A stretch of 24,819 bases of DNA from Chromera velia. Lineage: Eukaryota > Sar > Chromeraceae. A program made the position numbers and the translations under genes. Below are positions 1 to 9,700 of the stretch, in pieces; the first letter of the stretch is position 1; every line of letters begins with the position of its first letter. The notes beneath the pieces were generated by a model that saw nothing but the letters and a program-made list of their open reading frames with translations, did not search any database and was not told where the DNA came from. Where the stretch lies: assembly GCA_018398765.1 (NCBI GenBank), contig JAHBMJ010000999.1:12501-37319 (forward strand), in the 5' to 3' direction.

Positions 1-11
1 CACCCACCCAC

Positions 12-134
12 CTGTCGTCAGGAAGAGCCGCTTCACGTCCACATGAACACACAATTGCCGAAATATCAGACGACCCCTGCTTTCCTGCACACACGCACGC
101 ACGCACCCAAATATGCAAGGGGTCGACTGCGTGC

Positions 135-189
<55 letters not shown>

Positions 190-1789
190 CGGTGGTGTGC
201 GTGACCGTGGACGGAACAGGACCGAAGAAAGACAAAAAAGTGCGAATCAGAAAGACAATTTGAGAGTCCGAAAGAATGAGAGCCACCCGACATCACATCA
301 GATGACCTGAATTCATGCCGACCGAACAATCACTTGTCTTCTGACACCGTCGCCAAAGAACCTCAGCGTCGCCTCAGACAGTCAACCAGCCAAACTAGCC
401 AAAATAAGGGTGAAACGGATCAAGACATCGATCGGACGGACAGACAAATAAACACAGCCGCCCCCCCACCCACCCAACCCACCAGCATTCTCCTATCCTC
501 CGCAAAGAGACGAATCAATCTACTCGCTGCCGCTTCAAAGATGTCTCCAACGGCTGCTAGCTGAGCAATCACCTGAAAGCACAAACGAAGGGTGAAGAGC
601 CAAGACAGTTGAGTCAAGCAGGAGTGACACCTGCGTCTCTGTCCATCACACAAAACAGATCCTCGTGTCCCCTCTACTCCTTTCATGTCCACAGCTTAAT
701 TCATGCAGGTCAACTTGACGCCCCATTCCCACCTCACTCCCCCGCGCAGACTATCCCTCTACCTTCATCCCCCACCTGCAGCGCCGCCACCACAACCTCC
801 TGGTCCGACTGCTTTAAAGTCGAGAACACAGGCCCCAGGAGGTCCCCCGACATCTGCCCCATCAGCCCCGGTTGTTTCTGTATCAACAGGGTCAACCAGG
901 CAAGGCAGGCGACCTTTCGAGAGGTACCCGGCTGCATCAGCCGTCTTTGCAGAATACGAACCTGCACATGCAGATAGGGGCCGGCTCTTTTTGTTGATGG
1001 CTTGAAGGCACGGAACAGCAAAACATGAAGAAGAAAAGAGAACTCGAGAGAGAGACTGGCGCAGCTGAGAGGGTCAACGAGAGGAACTCTCTGTGGAGAT
1101 ACGATGCAGTGGAGGAAGATGTCTGGAGGGCAGCACACGCAGGTCTCTTCGTCATGCCATGAGAAGGGCTGAAGTCTACCGGAGACAGTAGCAGAGAAAA
1201 AGACGAAGGAATCCACATCGACTCTTTAAAAAGGGCCGTCCAATACAAAAAAACAGTTCCGTAAATGCATGCCGCAACTCTCTCCCTCCCCATCCGACCA
1301 ATCCCGTGAAGTTCGCCTGTTTCTGTGGAGAATCACCGTCGTCTGCCTGCAGAGAGAGGAGACAAAACAGTACGGTACTTTGACAAACTGGAAGGAAAGA
1401 AGCAGACCAGCCACTCTCAGGAAGAGAAGAAGGCAGAGAACTGATTGCACACAGGTACAGGAGACGTAAAAGGAAAGAAACAAACACAGAAAGAAAACGA
1501 AAATGTGCCTCTAGTTTCCCTCCGTCAGAATTGACGGGGCTCTTCAAACTTTAAGGAACCATTAAGGAAGCCTTTTCTACCCCCCTCATTCTGACCCGTT
1601 CTCTCTTCATGCTTTTCTTTCCTTTAATTTGCCCTCTCTCCCGCCACCCCCCATCCACTTCTCCACTCACAAACCCACCGCCACTCTCTCCATGAGTCTG
1701 TGATGAGTCACCAGGGCGATCCTGTCGATCTCCTCCTCTCCATCGTCCACACACTGGAGGATTCCGTCCAGAAACAGGGGATAGAGGTC

Positions 1790-1835
<46 letters not shown>

Positions 1836-3260
1836 GGAGGGAGGGAAGGGGACGGAGCAGAGAAAAAGAGACCATGAAGAGGCAGGAGAGCCATACAATC
1901 TGTTCCCTCCAGAAGAAAACACACCCCACCCTTCTGTTTTGAGCTCAAACATTATTGAAGCCCCTGAGAGAGCAACACTGGAGGGCGTCCGCCAAAGGCA
2001 CACAAATTTCCATGCAGGAAAACAGTCTAACAGACTGACTTCCTCATCGCTCCCTGCAGGCTCTCCCCCCTCAGGAACAGCCGCTGATGCCATTGTGTGC
2101 GCCCTCTCGACGAAAGAGTTCAGCCAGACAAGGGAGGTGAGCTTCAGGAAGGTGTCCTCTGCCCCGCAGTTGGCAACGAGAGAGACCAAGATGGGGGTCA
2201 CTGCCTTGATCACAGGCCCGGCATCTGCTTGCACAGAAAAACAATTATGTGGAAAAATAGAACAGAGAGACGTGATTCACGAAGGAAAACGAAAGGCTGA
2301 CGGAGAATGAGGGAAGGCTCGGCAGTCACGACAGGCTTTGGAGAAAAACTGCCGGACAGAGAGACAGAGAACAAGAGGACACAACGAACGAAAGTGTCAC
2401 ATCAAGAGATCCACGGAAGAAAGGCCAGCCAATCATCAGACTCACCGCCTCCTCTCTCCTCTCGAATTTGGGTGAGGAACTCAGCCAGGCAGCTGTCTGC
2501 TGCGTGTCTGATGTCTCTGTTGCTGTCTCTGAGCATCTGGAAGAGGCCGTCCAGGAAGGCCGGCAAGTGACCGAGGAGGCCAACGTCTGGGATGGAGTCA
2601 AGGAGGACGATCCACGAAATCTGAAGGAAGGAATGGAGGGCAATGTGAGCAGAAGAAAGTCACGGGAGAAGACGACTGTATCTTCACGAATTTTCTGTCT
2701 TCATTCCTTCAAAAAAGAAACCTACCACTGCAGTCATACTTCTGTCCAGAAGAGGGGTGTGAGAGAGGGTGGGAAGGAAGGGGAGGACTGCGCAACGCGT
2801 TCAGTCGTAAGCAGGAAGCCTTCCTTTGGCCGTCAATAATGTCTTTTTCTCCTTCCCCCCTTTTCCCTTGGTTTTCTGAATGTCTACGTTCACGTACAGA
2901 CTCGCTGACAACACTCTCACATGGCCTTCTTTCTCCATGGCTGCATAGGTAAACACACCTTTCGATACTCCGAGGCCGACTGACCACCAGTTGCCGAATG
3001 AACGGATTCAGGTTTCCTACTCTTTCCTTGAGGAGAGGGAGGAAGGATGCGATGTCAAATTGCCTCCCCTCTGCCACCACGTCCTTCAACAGACGGTCCA
3101 GGTACTGGGCGCCGTTCTTCACCTCCATGTCCATGTCGGCAAACAGCTGCACTACCTCACTCACTCACTCACTCACTCACTCACCCACTCACTCACCCAC
3201 GCTCTTGCAAGTTTAACCCCGCTCTTCAAGTCATGTTGACAGCAATGAAAAGCGCGCGCG

Positions 3261-3293
<33 letters not shown>

Positions 3294-4652
3294 GCACGCA
3301 CGCACACACACACACACACACAGAGGAACGTTTACGCCCCCGTCCATTCCACGTGATTTGGCTCAGTGCCTCTGGGTGCGTTTTGTCTGCTTCATACCCA
3401 TGCCCCCCTTGCATTTATGCAGGATGTTATGAACGAGAAAGACACATACCAGAGGATTCCGAGCAAATTCTCAGTAGAGATACAGGATGGAGCGCATGCC
3501 CCCCCCGACTTTTCGAGCACCCGCTTCCTCTTCAGGTCCATGCTGCATTCTCGAAGTCGAGCAAGGAACGAGACACTGCTTCCCCCTCGCCGTGCTGCTT
3601 GCTCCCTTTTGCCCCTCAATACCACCGAAAAAGAAAAAGGGGAGCGAAAGCAAAACCTGCCTGCCTGCGTGACTGACTTTGCAAAGACCGTCGAATATTT
3701 TGTTGAAGTGTTGCAAGCAGTGCCGCCTTGTGACCTTCGCGACGTTGTACATCGACTGCACGCACACATACTCACGCAGAGATGTAGACGGAAAGATACT
3801 TGTACGCACACAGACAGAGCTATTCCTTTAAAGCACACACCCAGCCATGCCGGCAGAGAAACCTCAGACTCTCGCCCTATTCTTTCCCTGAGCACACACA
3901 CAGACATAGACACACACATGCAGACCCAATTGGTCAACCTCCGCCCCGATCTTCCGGCCTGTCTCCCCCAATGCGTCTTCTTGCTTATGGCGTCCCTGGG
4001 CCTCCCCTCTCCTTCCTCCTTCTTTGCTTAGTGCCGAGATTTCCCACAAAGGACAAGGTATTACCCCTCTTTCCTCCTCCCCTTCATCCCCCCACACCCC
4101 AACCCCTCCGCCTGCCCCTTCTGCGCACTCACCTCGCAGGCGTAGTACCTCACCCTCCCCTCCGGGTCTTGGAAGCAGTTGATGATGGGGGGGGCAATCA
4201 GATCGATGAACTTTTCTGCGTGTCCCTGCATGGGAAAGGGGGGGTTCAGTGAGAATGAGGATAAATATCGTAAAAGGTGCAAAGGAGAGGAAAGGAAAGG
4301 GAAGTTAGGAGGTGTAACAAGGATATCCGGTAGAGGAGACGGCAAGATGCAGGCACATACAAGAAGAGACGACAGCACAAGAAATAATGAGAAGACGCAC
4401 TTCCAGTCCGATGGCTGCAGAGGCCAGGGCGATGAGTCCAGCTTTCTTCATGGTGGAAGTCGAGCTGCTGATCAATTCTCTGTCAAAGTCCTTGAGGAGC
4501 TTTCGAATCTTCTCCACAGCGTTGTCCTGCTTCAACATGTTCTTGAACTGCGTCTCTATTTCAGCCGCCGCATTTTTCCGCTTCTCATACTGACGGTCAC
4601 AAAGCGCCTTCAGCAGTGGAGCTGCGATGACCTGAGAGGTTTCTGGATTCAT
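12..4652 (-). CDS. VAC14: VAC14 homologue, scaffold of the Fab1/PIKfyve complex (partial, 3' end outside window)
   Basis: Exons (minus strand): 4652-4401, 4225-4133, 3755-3678, 3146-2985, 2620-2446, 2224-2040, 1789-1679, 961-776, 572-483, 84-12. All nine internal junctions stay in frame and give 468 codons; a donor at 11-10 leads out of the window. The start ATG (4652) has an in-frame TAG 15 nt upstream. Blocks matching the VAC14 family, in order: YEKRKNAAAEIE (about residue 22); the Fab1-binding region, about 68-165, with DPEGRVRYYACE, FNKIFDGLCK and QYLDRLLKDVV; ISWIVLLDSIPD at 196 and FLDGLFQMLRD at 217; LTSLVWLNSFVERAH in exon 6; KVACLAWLTLLIQKQP in exon 8; and RLIRLFAEDRRML/RGRLIFRQLC in exons 9-10, where the Fig4-binding domain begins. 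In the family, VAC14 is a HEAT-repeat scaffold holding the PI3P 5-kinase Fab1/PIKfyve and the phosphatase Fig4 on endolysosomal membranes. Human VAC14 has 782 residues, so roughly 300 are missing here. Identity rests on remembered family sequence; small exons in the 717-bp intron 7 could have been missed. Confidence 0.93.
131..187. repeat. Compound (GT)n(GA)n microsatellite in VAC14 intron 9
   Basis: A GT run of about 14 units passes directly into a GA run of about 15 units. On the gene's strand this is (CT)n(CA)n, about 50 bp upstream of the exon 10 acceptor, so it may act as a distal pyrimidine tract. Confidence 0.95.
1791..1832. repeat. (CA)n microsatellite abutting the exon 7 acceptor of VAC14
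   Basis: About 20 CA units. Read on the gene's strand it is (TG)n running straight into the CAG acceptor of exon 7 (exon start 1789), in the place a pyrimidine tract would occupy. Confidence 0.95.
3157..3200. repeat. (CTCA)n tetranucleotide repeat next to the exon 4 acceptor of VAC14
   Basis: About eleven CTCA/CCCA units. On the gene's strand this is (TGAG)n, so GTGAGT, a strong 5' splice-site sequence, recurs every 4 bp until about 10 nt before the exon 4 acceptor (AG at 3148-3147). Confidence 0.95.
3252..3322. repeat. Compound (GC)n(CT)n(CA)n microsatellite in VAC14 intron 3
   Basis: A short GC run, then about 10 CT units, then two CA blocks separated by CGCA units. It lies inside the 531-bp intron 3, about 50 bp from the TGAG repeat near that intron's 3' end. 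Confidence 0.95.
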
Positions 4653-4990
4653 TTTGTCAGTCCGTCGCTACCCTCTGCTTCCTCCAGAGCTTTGGGGCCA
4701 CCAACTACCTCTCCTTGGAGGGCATCTTTGTGCGTCTGCGCTTGCACAGGCAGTGAGTGCTGTGTGCATTCTCCAATGAGCGGACCATGACCTTGACTTG
4801 CTGACGTGGCAAAGGTGGTCGGAGAAAGACCTTACAGATTCTGGGACCAAGATGGACACAGCCAGCTAGCCGCAAATGACGCACGCATCGCGGTCGGGCC
4901 CGCCCCCATGCAGCTCATGCATTGCAGCTCCCCCCCCGCGGCCGTCTCCCCGGACGCGAGCGCGGCCGCCGCGCGGCCGCCGCGCGGCCG
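4653..4990 (-). promoter_or_regulatory. VAC14 5' leader and putative promoter side of a divergent intergenic region
   Basis: Directly upstream of the VAC14 start. The context just before the ATG is ACAAAATG, with A at -3. A CCAAT pentamer lies at 4773-4777 and TGACGTGGC, a bZIP-type element, at 4802-4810. The GC-rich tandem repeat at 4962-4991 closes the region. A 63-codon frame (4859-4668) ends at the in-frame TAG just upstream of the VAC14 ATG, so it does not extend the protein. Promoter function is inferred from position only. Confidence 0.35.
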
Positions 4991-4991
4991 C
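4962..4991. repeat. 11-bp GC-only tandem repeat with three GCGGCCGC palindromes
   Basis: The octamer GCGGCCGC occurs at 4962-4969, 4973-4980 and 4984-4991, exactly 11 bp apart. The surrounding 4931-4997 stretch is nearly all G and C, then changes abruptly to TAATTAAGC. It sits between VAC14 and the divergent gene starting near 5844. Confidence 0.95.
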
Positions 4992-4999
4992 GGCGGGGT

Positions 5000-5843
5000 A
5001 ATTAAGCTATAGTGCATGCCTCCCCGGCCCCCTCGCAGAGCGGCCATATATAGCTAAACTGCAGAATTGCGTCAAAAACTCATACACCATTTTAATTACT
5101 TTTTTAAGTACCATGGGGGGAAAGTGCACGAATCGCCCTGAACTGCAGAATTACGTTAAAAGTGCACGAACCCACAATACACGACATTTTGAATAACAGT
5201 TCCCAAAGCCCTTCCAAGATGACAGCATTCAATGTCCAAAGTGCTAGCCAAAGTGGCCAGTCGATTAGGCGCTGTCGCCCCTTCTATCAAACTACTTGGG
5301 GCAATAATCTCACTTTTTGAAGATCTCCAACAATCAACTTGTATCCGACTGAAGTTCATTCCTCGTGTACATATTTGTCTATTTTCTAAGCTAGTGACTG
5401 GCTCTGTCGGGCCTCTCGCGACGTCATCCAAGGTGTGTCGATATTCTACAGACTAGCATTAGGGAGGGGGGCAGTCAAAGCAGTGAACATCCGTTGAACT
5501 GAGTAGCAATCGAACTTTTTTGTTTCGACCGCTTTTATGTCAACCTCATCGGTCTTGATTGTTATTTGTGGTCTGGTAGTTGTGGCTCTTTCTGTATCGC
5601 GGTGCTGCTAACAGAGCCTAGAAAGATCTACAGAACGAGAGGAATCACAATCGATCATGCCCTTAATAGGTAAGTGGGCCCGCTTAAGCGAACTTTGAGC
5701 GACTGAAGTTACTGTAAAGAGATCTGCTCAACTTCATCACAAAACGATGCCTCCATATATTAATATATGCCTCCCTCAACTGTGTTGTTTGCAAAAATTC
5801 CACCCGTTCTGACTGGCAACCTTAGAAGAGTACAAGCTTATCA
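5000..5843. other. AT-richer intergenic segment, no supported gene
   Basis: It contains the short repeats at 5056-5170 and two opposed open frames of 74 (5232-5456, plus) and 91 codons (5156-5431, minus). Neither frame has recognisable content. A strong donor-like AG/GTAAGT lies at 5656-5663, preceded by an ATG at 5647. Joined to a putative acceptor just before 5828, it would encode a 13-residue peptide ending in TAG, so these may be 5' leader exons of the next gene. This is inference. Confidence 0.4.
5056..5170. repeat. Pair of interleaved short direct repeats
   Basis: CTGCAGAATTRCGTYAAAA occurs at about 5059-5077 and 5143-5161. The second word, AAAGTGCACGAA, occurs at 5121-5132 and 5159-5170. 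They may be duplicated regulatory sites or remnants of a small repeat; nothing else identifies them. Confidence 0.7.
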
Positions 5844-7808
5844 ATGAAATTTAGGTAAGCAAGCATGACTCAGGAAGCTTCTCTAATCCCTGGATAACGA
5901 CAATTGGGTACCTCTTTCCGTTGTGTCGGGCTCCCGTCTTTCTGCCTGTAGCATTGCCTCTACGGCTGTGTCTTTAGAGGGGTTGCCTAAGGGGTTGTTC
6001 CCACCACTGCTGCCCTCGTGGCCATCAAACGATTTTGAAAGTTTGGCTTATCTTACTGTTCGTGAGTCCTTTTCCGCAGTTGTGATGCTGGGCGCACCAA
6101 ACCGAATGAGATGAACAACCAGAAGCATAAAAAAGGCAACCTCCTAGGCAACCTCTCCTAGCGGTCACACCGGCTCTCTTTTCACCACTCTTTCGCAGTA
6201 TCTGTGACCGTACTTCTGTCTTCCCCCCTTTGAATGCAGTCGGGGATTGTCTTGAAGGAAAGCAAGACTGGTCAGTCGTCTAGTACTGGCAATGGAGCAG
6301 CCCCAGTTTTTATTTCTTCTCTTTCCAATCGAAGACGCTGTCCTCCGGTCTGCTCACATTCCCCTTCCCGAAAAAATCCCCTGCCATCTTACCTGTAGAA
6401 GTCTATCAGTGGCATTCCTTGCTTCTGGTCCTTTTTGTTTCCTTTAAAGCCTTTCTTACTGTTCTGGTCCTTGCCTTTCCAACCGACTGGCGTGTTGCAT
6501 GGGCGTGCTGGCTGAGTGGCCGCTCTGAACTTCTCTCTCCCTGTCTGTATGTGCGCAGACTTTCCAGAGACTCCTCGGGCTGAAGCCTTCTTTACAAACT
6601 TGACGACCTCTGTATATGAGTACCTGAATACCCCCAGGGAGGTTTTCTATGATGGGAACTTCCACTTTTTAGTCTCCGACTTCGTAAGGGGAGAGGACCT
6701 GCTGGAACTCGTCAGTCTGTTTTGTTTCATTTTTTTTTCTGACCCTGATCTCCATTTGGCCCCCTTCTACACTAAAATATACAAGCATCTTAGCGCGCAT
6801 TTATAACCCTGCACAATGGAAGTTGGTGAGTTGAAAGGGAACGATGGACAACCAGGATGAAAAGAAGTTTTGTCCTTTTTTGTAAGGCTTTCTTTATTTT
6901 TTCTCGAGATGTGCCCCTTTGCAGACCTTTCGGTTGTGATCGCGCTGTCTTGACATGCCCCTTGATGCATTTTTCCTTCTTTCCTCTAATTTTCCCCCCT
7001 CCCTCTCGTATTACTCTCTCGTATTCTTTCCTCTCCTCTTTAGGTGCAGCTGAAGCTCTTCACACAGGGTATCAAAGCTGGTGAGTGAGAGGATGGATGG
7101 AAGTTAACTTCAATTTGTTCTTTTCTTCGGATACCTTTCTCTCTCTTTATTTTTTGGGGACGAACAGGCGTTCATTTTTGAAAGACTGGACAGAGTTTGA
7201 TTCTCTGCCCTTATGTTCCGTTTTCTCTTTTCCCTACCAACCCCTTCTGCCCATATGTTGTCACAGTGATACTCTCCCTGTTCAGCAGGCTAAATATTCG
7301 TTGAGGTCTATCCTCTGTCAGTTTTTGAATACCTGTGTATGCCCTCCCCTCACCGCAATAAGGTCCCGTGATTCCAGAGGCGTACAGGAAAGAGTTCATG
7401 AAGCAGCTTTGTCTGCACTATAAACCCCCAGGACACACTCATGGACAGTTGGAGGGGCCCGGCCTCAGGGAGTCCATTCCCCTTCCCAATAGACGCACTG
7501 CAGCTGCAGAGCCCCTCCTCTCTCTGACCACCAACCCAAAAGACCAATGGACAAAAATATTCAACCCACCCCCCACAGCGTACTCCTACAATGATGCCGA
7601 GTCGGACGGACTCGGACCTCGCCTTTCCGAAGACTCCCGTCCTAGCTCCCGTCCCAGTCTACCCCGCTCCACCTTCCCCCGACCAGGTGGTACGGGACCA
7701 GCTGCCAGAGGACCCACCACCGACCCCGGCAGAGAACCTGCAGCTCTATCATACATCCGGGGCCCCCCACGCTCCCCACTAAATCAAGTTCAACGTCCCA
7801 CCTGCTAG
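5844..7808 (+). CDS. Unrecognised six-exon gene with proline-rich C-terminus
   Basis: Proposed exons: 5844-5854, 5952-6057, 6240-6270, 6559-6710, 7044-7080, 7363-7808 (stop TAG). The joins from 6240 onward are well supported: phases 1, 0 and 1 match, with donors GTCAGT, GTCAGT and GTGAGT and clear AG acceptors. The core is the best coding stretch, reading FPETPRAEAFFTNL, EVFYDGNFHFLVSDF, VQLKLFTQGIKAG and IPEAYRKEFMKQLCLHY, then a Pro/Ser/Arg-rich, probably disordered tail. The first two exons are weaker. ATG-AAA-TTT-AG|GTAAGC joins in phase to 5952, but the exon 2 donor (GTTCGT) was chosen to keep phase; the nearby GTGAGT gives a stop. Length about 260 residues. I recognise no family. It is divergent from VAC14. 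In the last exon a second frame is also open to a stop at 7780-7782. Confidence 0.6.
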
Positions 7809-9345
7809 TCCTTCTAGAATTGGGAGTTAGATCTTCTGTAGATGTAGGAGAGTAGAAGTCTGTAGGCCAGAAGGCTTTTTTGAGGATGCCTAGGTAGAGA
7901 ATGAGAATTAACGAAGTGACTCATATGAAGTGTGGAGAAAATGCAGAGGAGGGCGGGGAGGATGAAACCAAGCATTCAGATCTTCCCGCGTCTCTCTTGT
8001 TCAGCTACTCTGGTTTCTCCTGTGGTCCTATTGAGCTTGGAGTCTCGGAGGGAAGGGGAGAGAATCGATGGCACCACAATCTCCTCTGGGACGTTGAGAA
8101 AAAGCAGACAAAAGAAGCTCTAAATCAGACCTATGCTTTCTAATAATAGATCCCCAACCCTGTATGTGCCCCTGAGAAAAAAAGGAAGACAACAGCAGAT
8201 ACCTCCTTGATCCAACTCTCTTCTTCCCTTCAACAGAGGGTAGTCTGCTCCCTCACCCACATCCGTTACGGCTGTTCTTGCTATATCCATCGATTATGGT
8301 GAGATTGAACTGAGTCCTTTCACTGTCTCCCCTCCGGATAATTGGGGGCGCTCTAGGAGGTCCTTTGTCGGCACTGAGACGTTCCGAGCTTCTATATACC
8401 CGATTTGTCAGCACCCCCCAACAAAACATATTATATCGTCTCCGTTTCCGCCCTACTCTTGCTCCTGTGGCAGATGGAAGGCGGAAAACACCCAGAAAGC
8501 TGTGTGCTATGGGGCCTACTCCTCTTTTTTTTTTATTCTATTTTTTGGGGCCGGGGATTTAGGACTAGGGTGGAGGGTGGGTCAGGTGTGCATGTCTGTG
8601 ACAGTTGTTCAGAGCCATGATCCTCTGCCTCATCCTCATCCTCATCCTCTCTCAGCTAGCTATGTCCCAAAAGAGGGCAAGCACAGTCCTTAGAGAGGAG
8701 AGAGGATACGGGGGGATGGAAGAGAGGACGAAGGGACCAACAGTGTACGAGTGTAGTAAAAGGGAAATAAGAAAGGAGAGGAGGAGACCGATGGGTAGAC
8801 TAAGTACTGGGTTAGGGTGTGCAGGAGAAGGATTGCATGAGTGTCACCGTGGTGGGGGCTGCCAGTAGAGGAGTGTATCTCAAAAAGTGTGTTCAAGCAT
8901 GGAGTTTGGAGAAGAAGACGGTGGGAGGAGCGGAAAGAGGTGGGTGGGTGCGTAATCTGATTGAGGAGGGCGTTGAGCCGAATCCTGGTTCAAACAGATA
9001 CGTCGTTTGGTAATTTACACTTCTTGTAGACTGTTAAGCTTCATACGCCTCCCGTCTTCGGGATGTTATGGCTGTTGACGGATTGGGTAACTGAAATCCA
9101 TCTCTTTCACTCAATCACAACAAAGAAAGAAGATGTAGAGAGTGACAGTCAATGAAGATGAGAGTAACAGAGACAGAAAGAGCAAGGAACTGTTACAGTT
9201 TATGAACAGAGAAAGGCAGATGGATGGGTGGGCAAGTAGTAAGTATGCCATCTCTACCGATCGTGGAAGAGAGCCGTGGGCCCGTCCACCAGGAAGACTG
9301 GGCACCGAGTACGTGGAAAGTTGATTCAGATGACTGAATGTGCAG
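7809..9345. other. Downstream of the 5844-7808 gene; no supported gene
   Basis: This probably holds that gene's 3' UTR and then intergenic DNA. One acceptor/donor pair is plausible (acceptor before 8237, donor at about 8299) and joins in phase to 8358, but the translation resembles no family. A 64-codon frame at 8819-9013 ends shortly after a 2A-like EGVEPNPGS. No RNA gene was seen. Confidence 0.4.
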
Positions 9346-9617
9346 TCTCATCGTCTACAAGAACATTCGTCTTGCACTTCAACAGATCAAAGGAGGAGCA
9401 AGAAGTGAAAAACTGGTTGTCTTCACACCGTTGCGAATCATGCACAAACTTCATGCCTGACACAAAGTCCAACCGGAAGACCCCTTTTCATGCCAGGCAG
9501 TTTATCAAGGATATAAAAAAAGCACGCGGGTTTGAAGTCTTTTCTGCCCCCTCCCGAAGAGATGCTGCTCATCAGATTCCCCTACAGACATCCGCGTCTG
9601 GCCCATGTTTTTTATAG
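9346..9617 (+). pseudogene. Protein-like segment, possibly a terminal exon or gene remnant
   Basis: After a good acceptor (TGTGCAG, ending at 9345) a 90-codon frame runs to TAG at 9615-9617. It reads like ordinary protein: TFVLHFNRSKEEQEVKNWL, then HRCESCTNF and FHARQFIKDIKKARGFEVF. I cannot name a family. No convincing upstream exon joins to it, so it may be the end of an unseen gene or a fragment of a decayed one. Confidence 0.3.
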
Positions 9618-9700
9618 ACAGGCAATACAGGAGTGTATGGGTCTGGCAGGCAGGCGAAGGGGATCCATACTCCTCCTTCTTTAATCCTCACCCTCTGTAG

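Noticed and set aside
734-1216. 160-codon minus-strand frame treated as a single exon
   Set aside because: Only 961-776 matches VAC14; the rest is intron 7 read through without a stop.
4668-4859. 63-codon frame just upstream of VAC14 as an N-terminal extension
   Set aside because: It is in the VAC14 frame but ends with TAG 15 nt before the start codon, so it cannot extend the protein without another splice.
5232-5456. 74-codon plus-strand frame beginning MSKVLAKVASRLGAV
   Set aside because: Reads somewhat like protein but has no matching splice sites, no family resemblance, and an equally long frame on the opposite strand.
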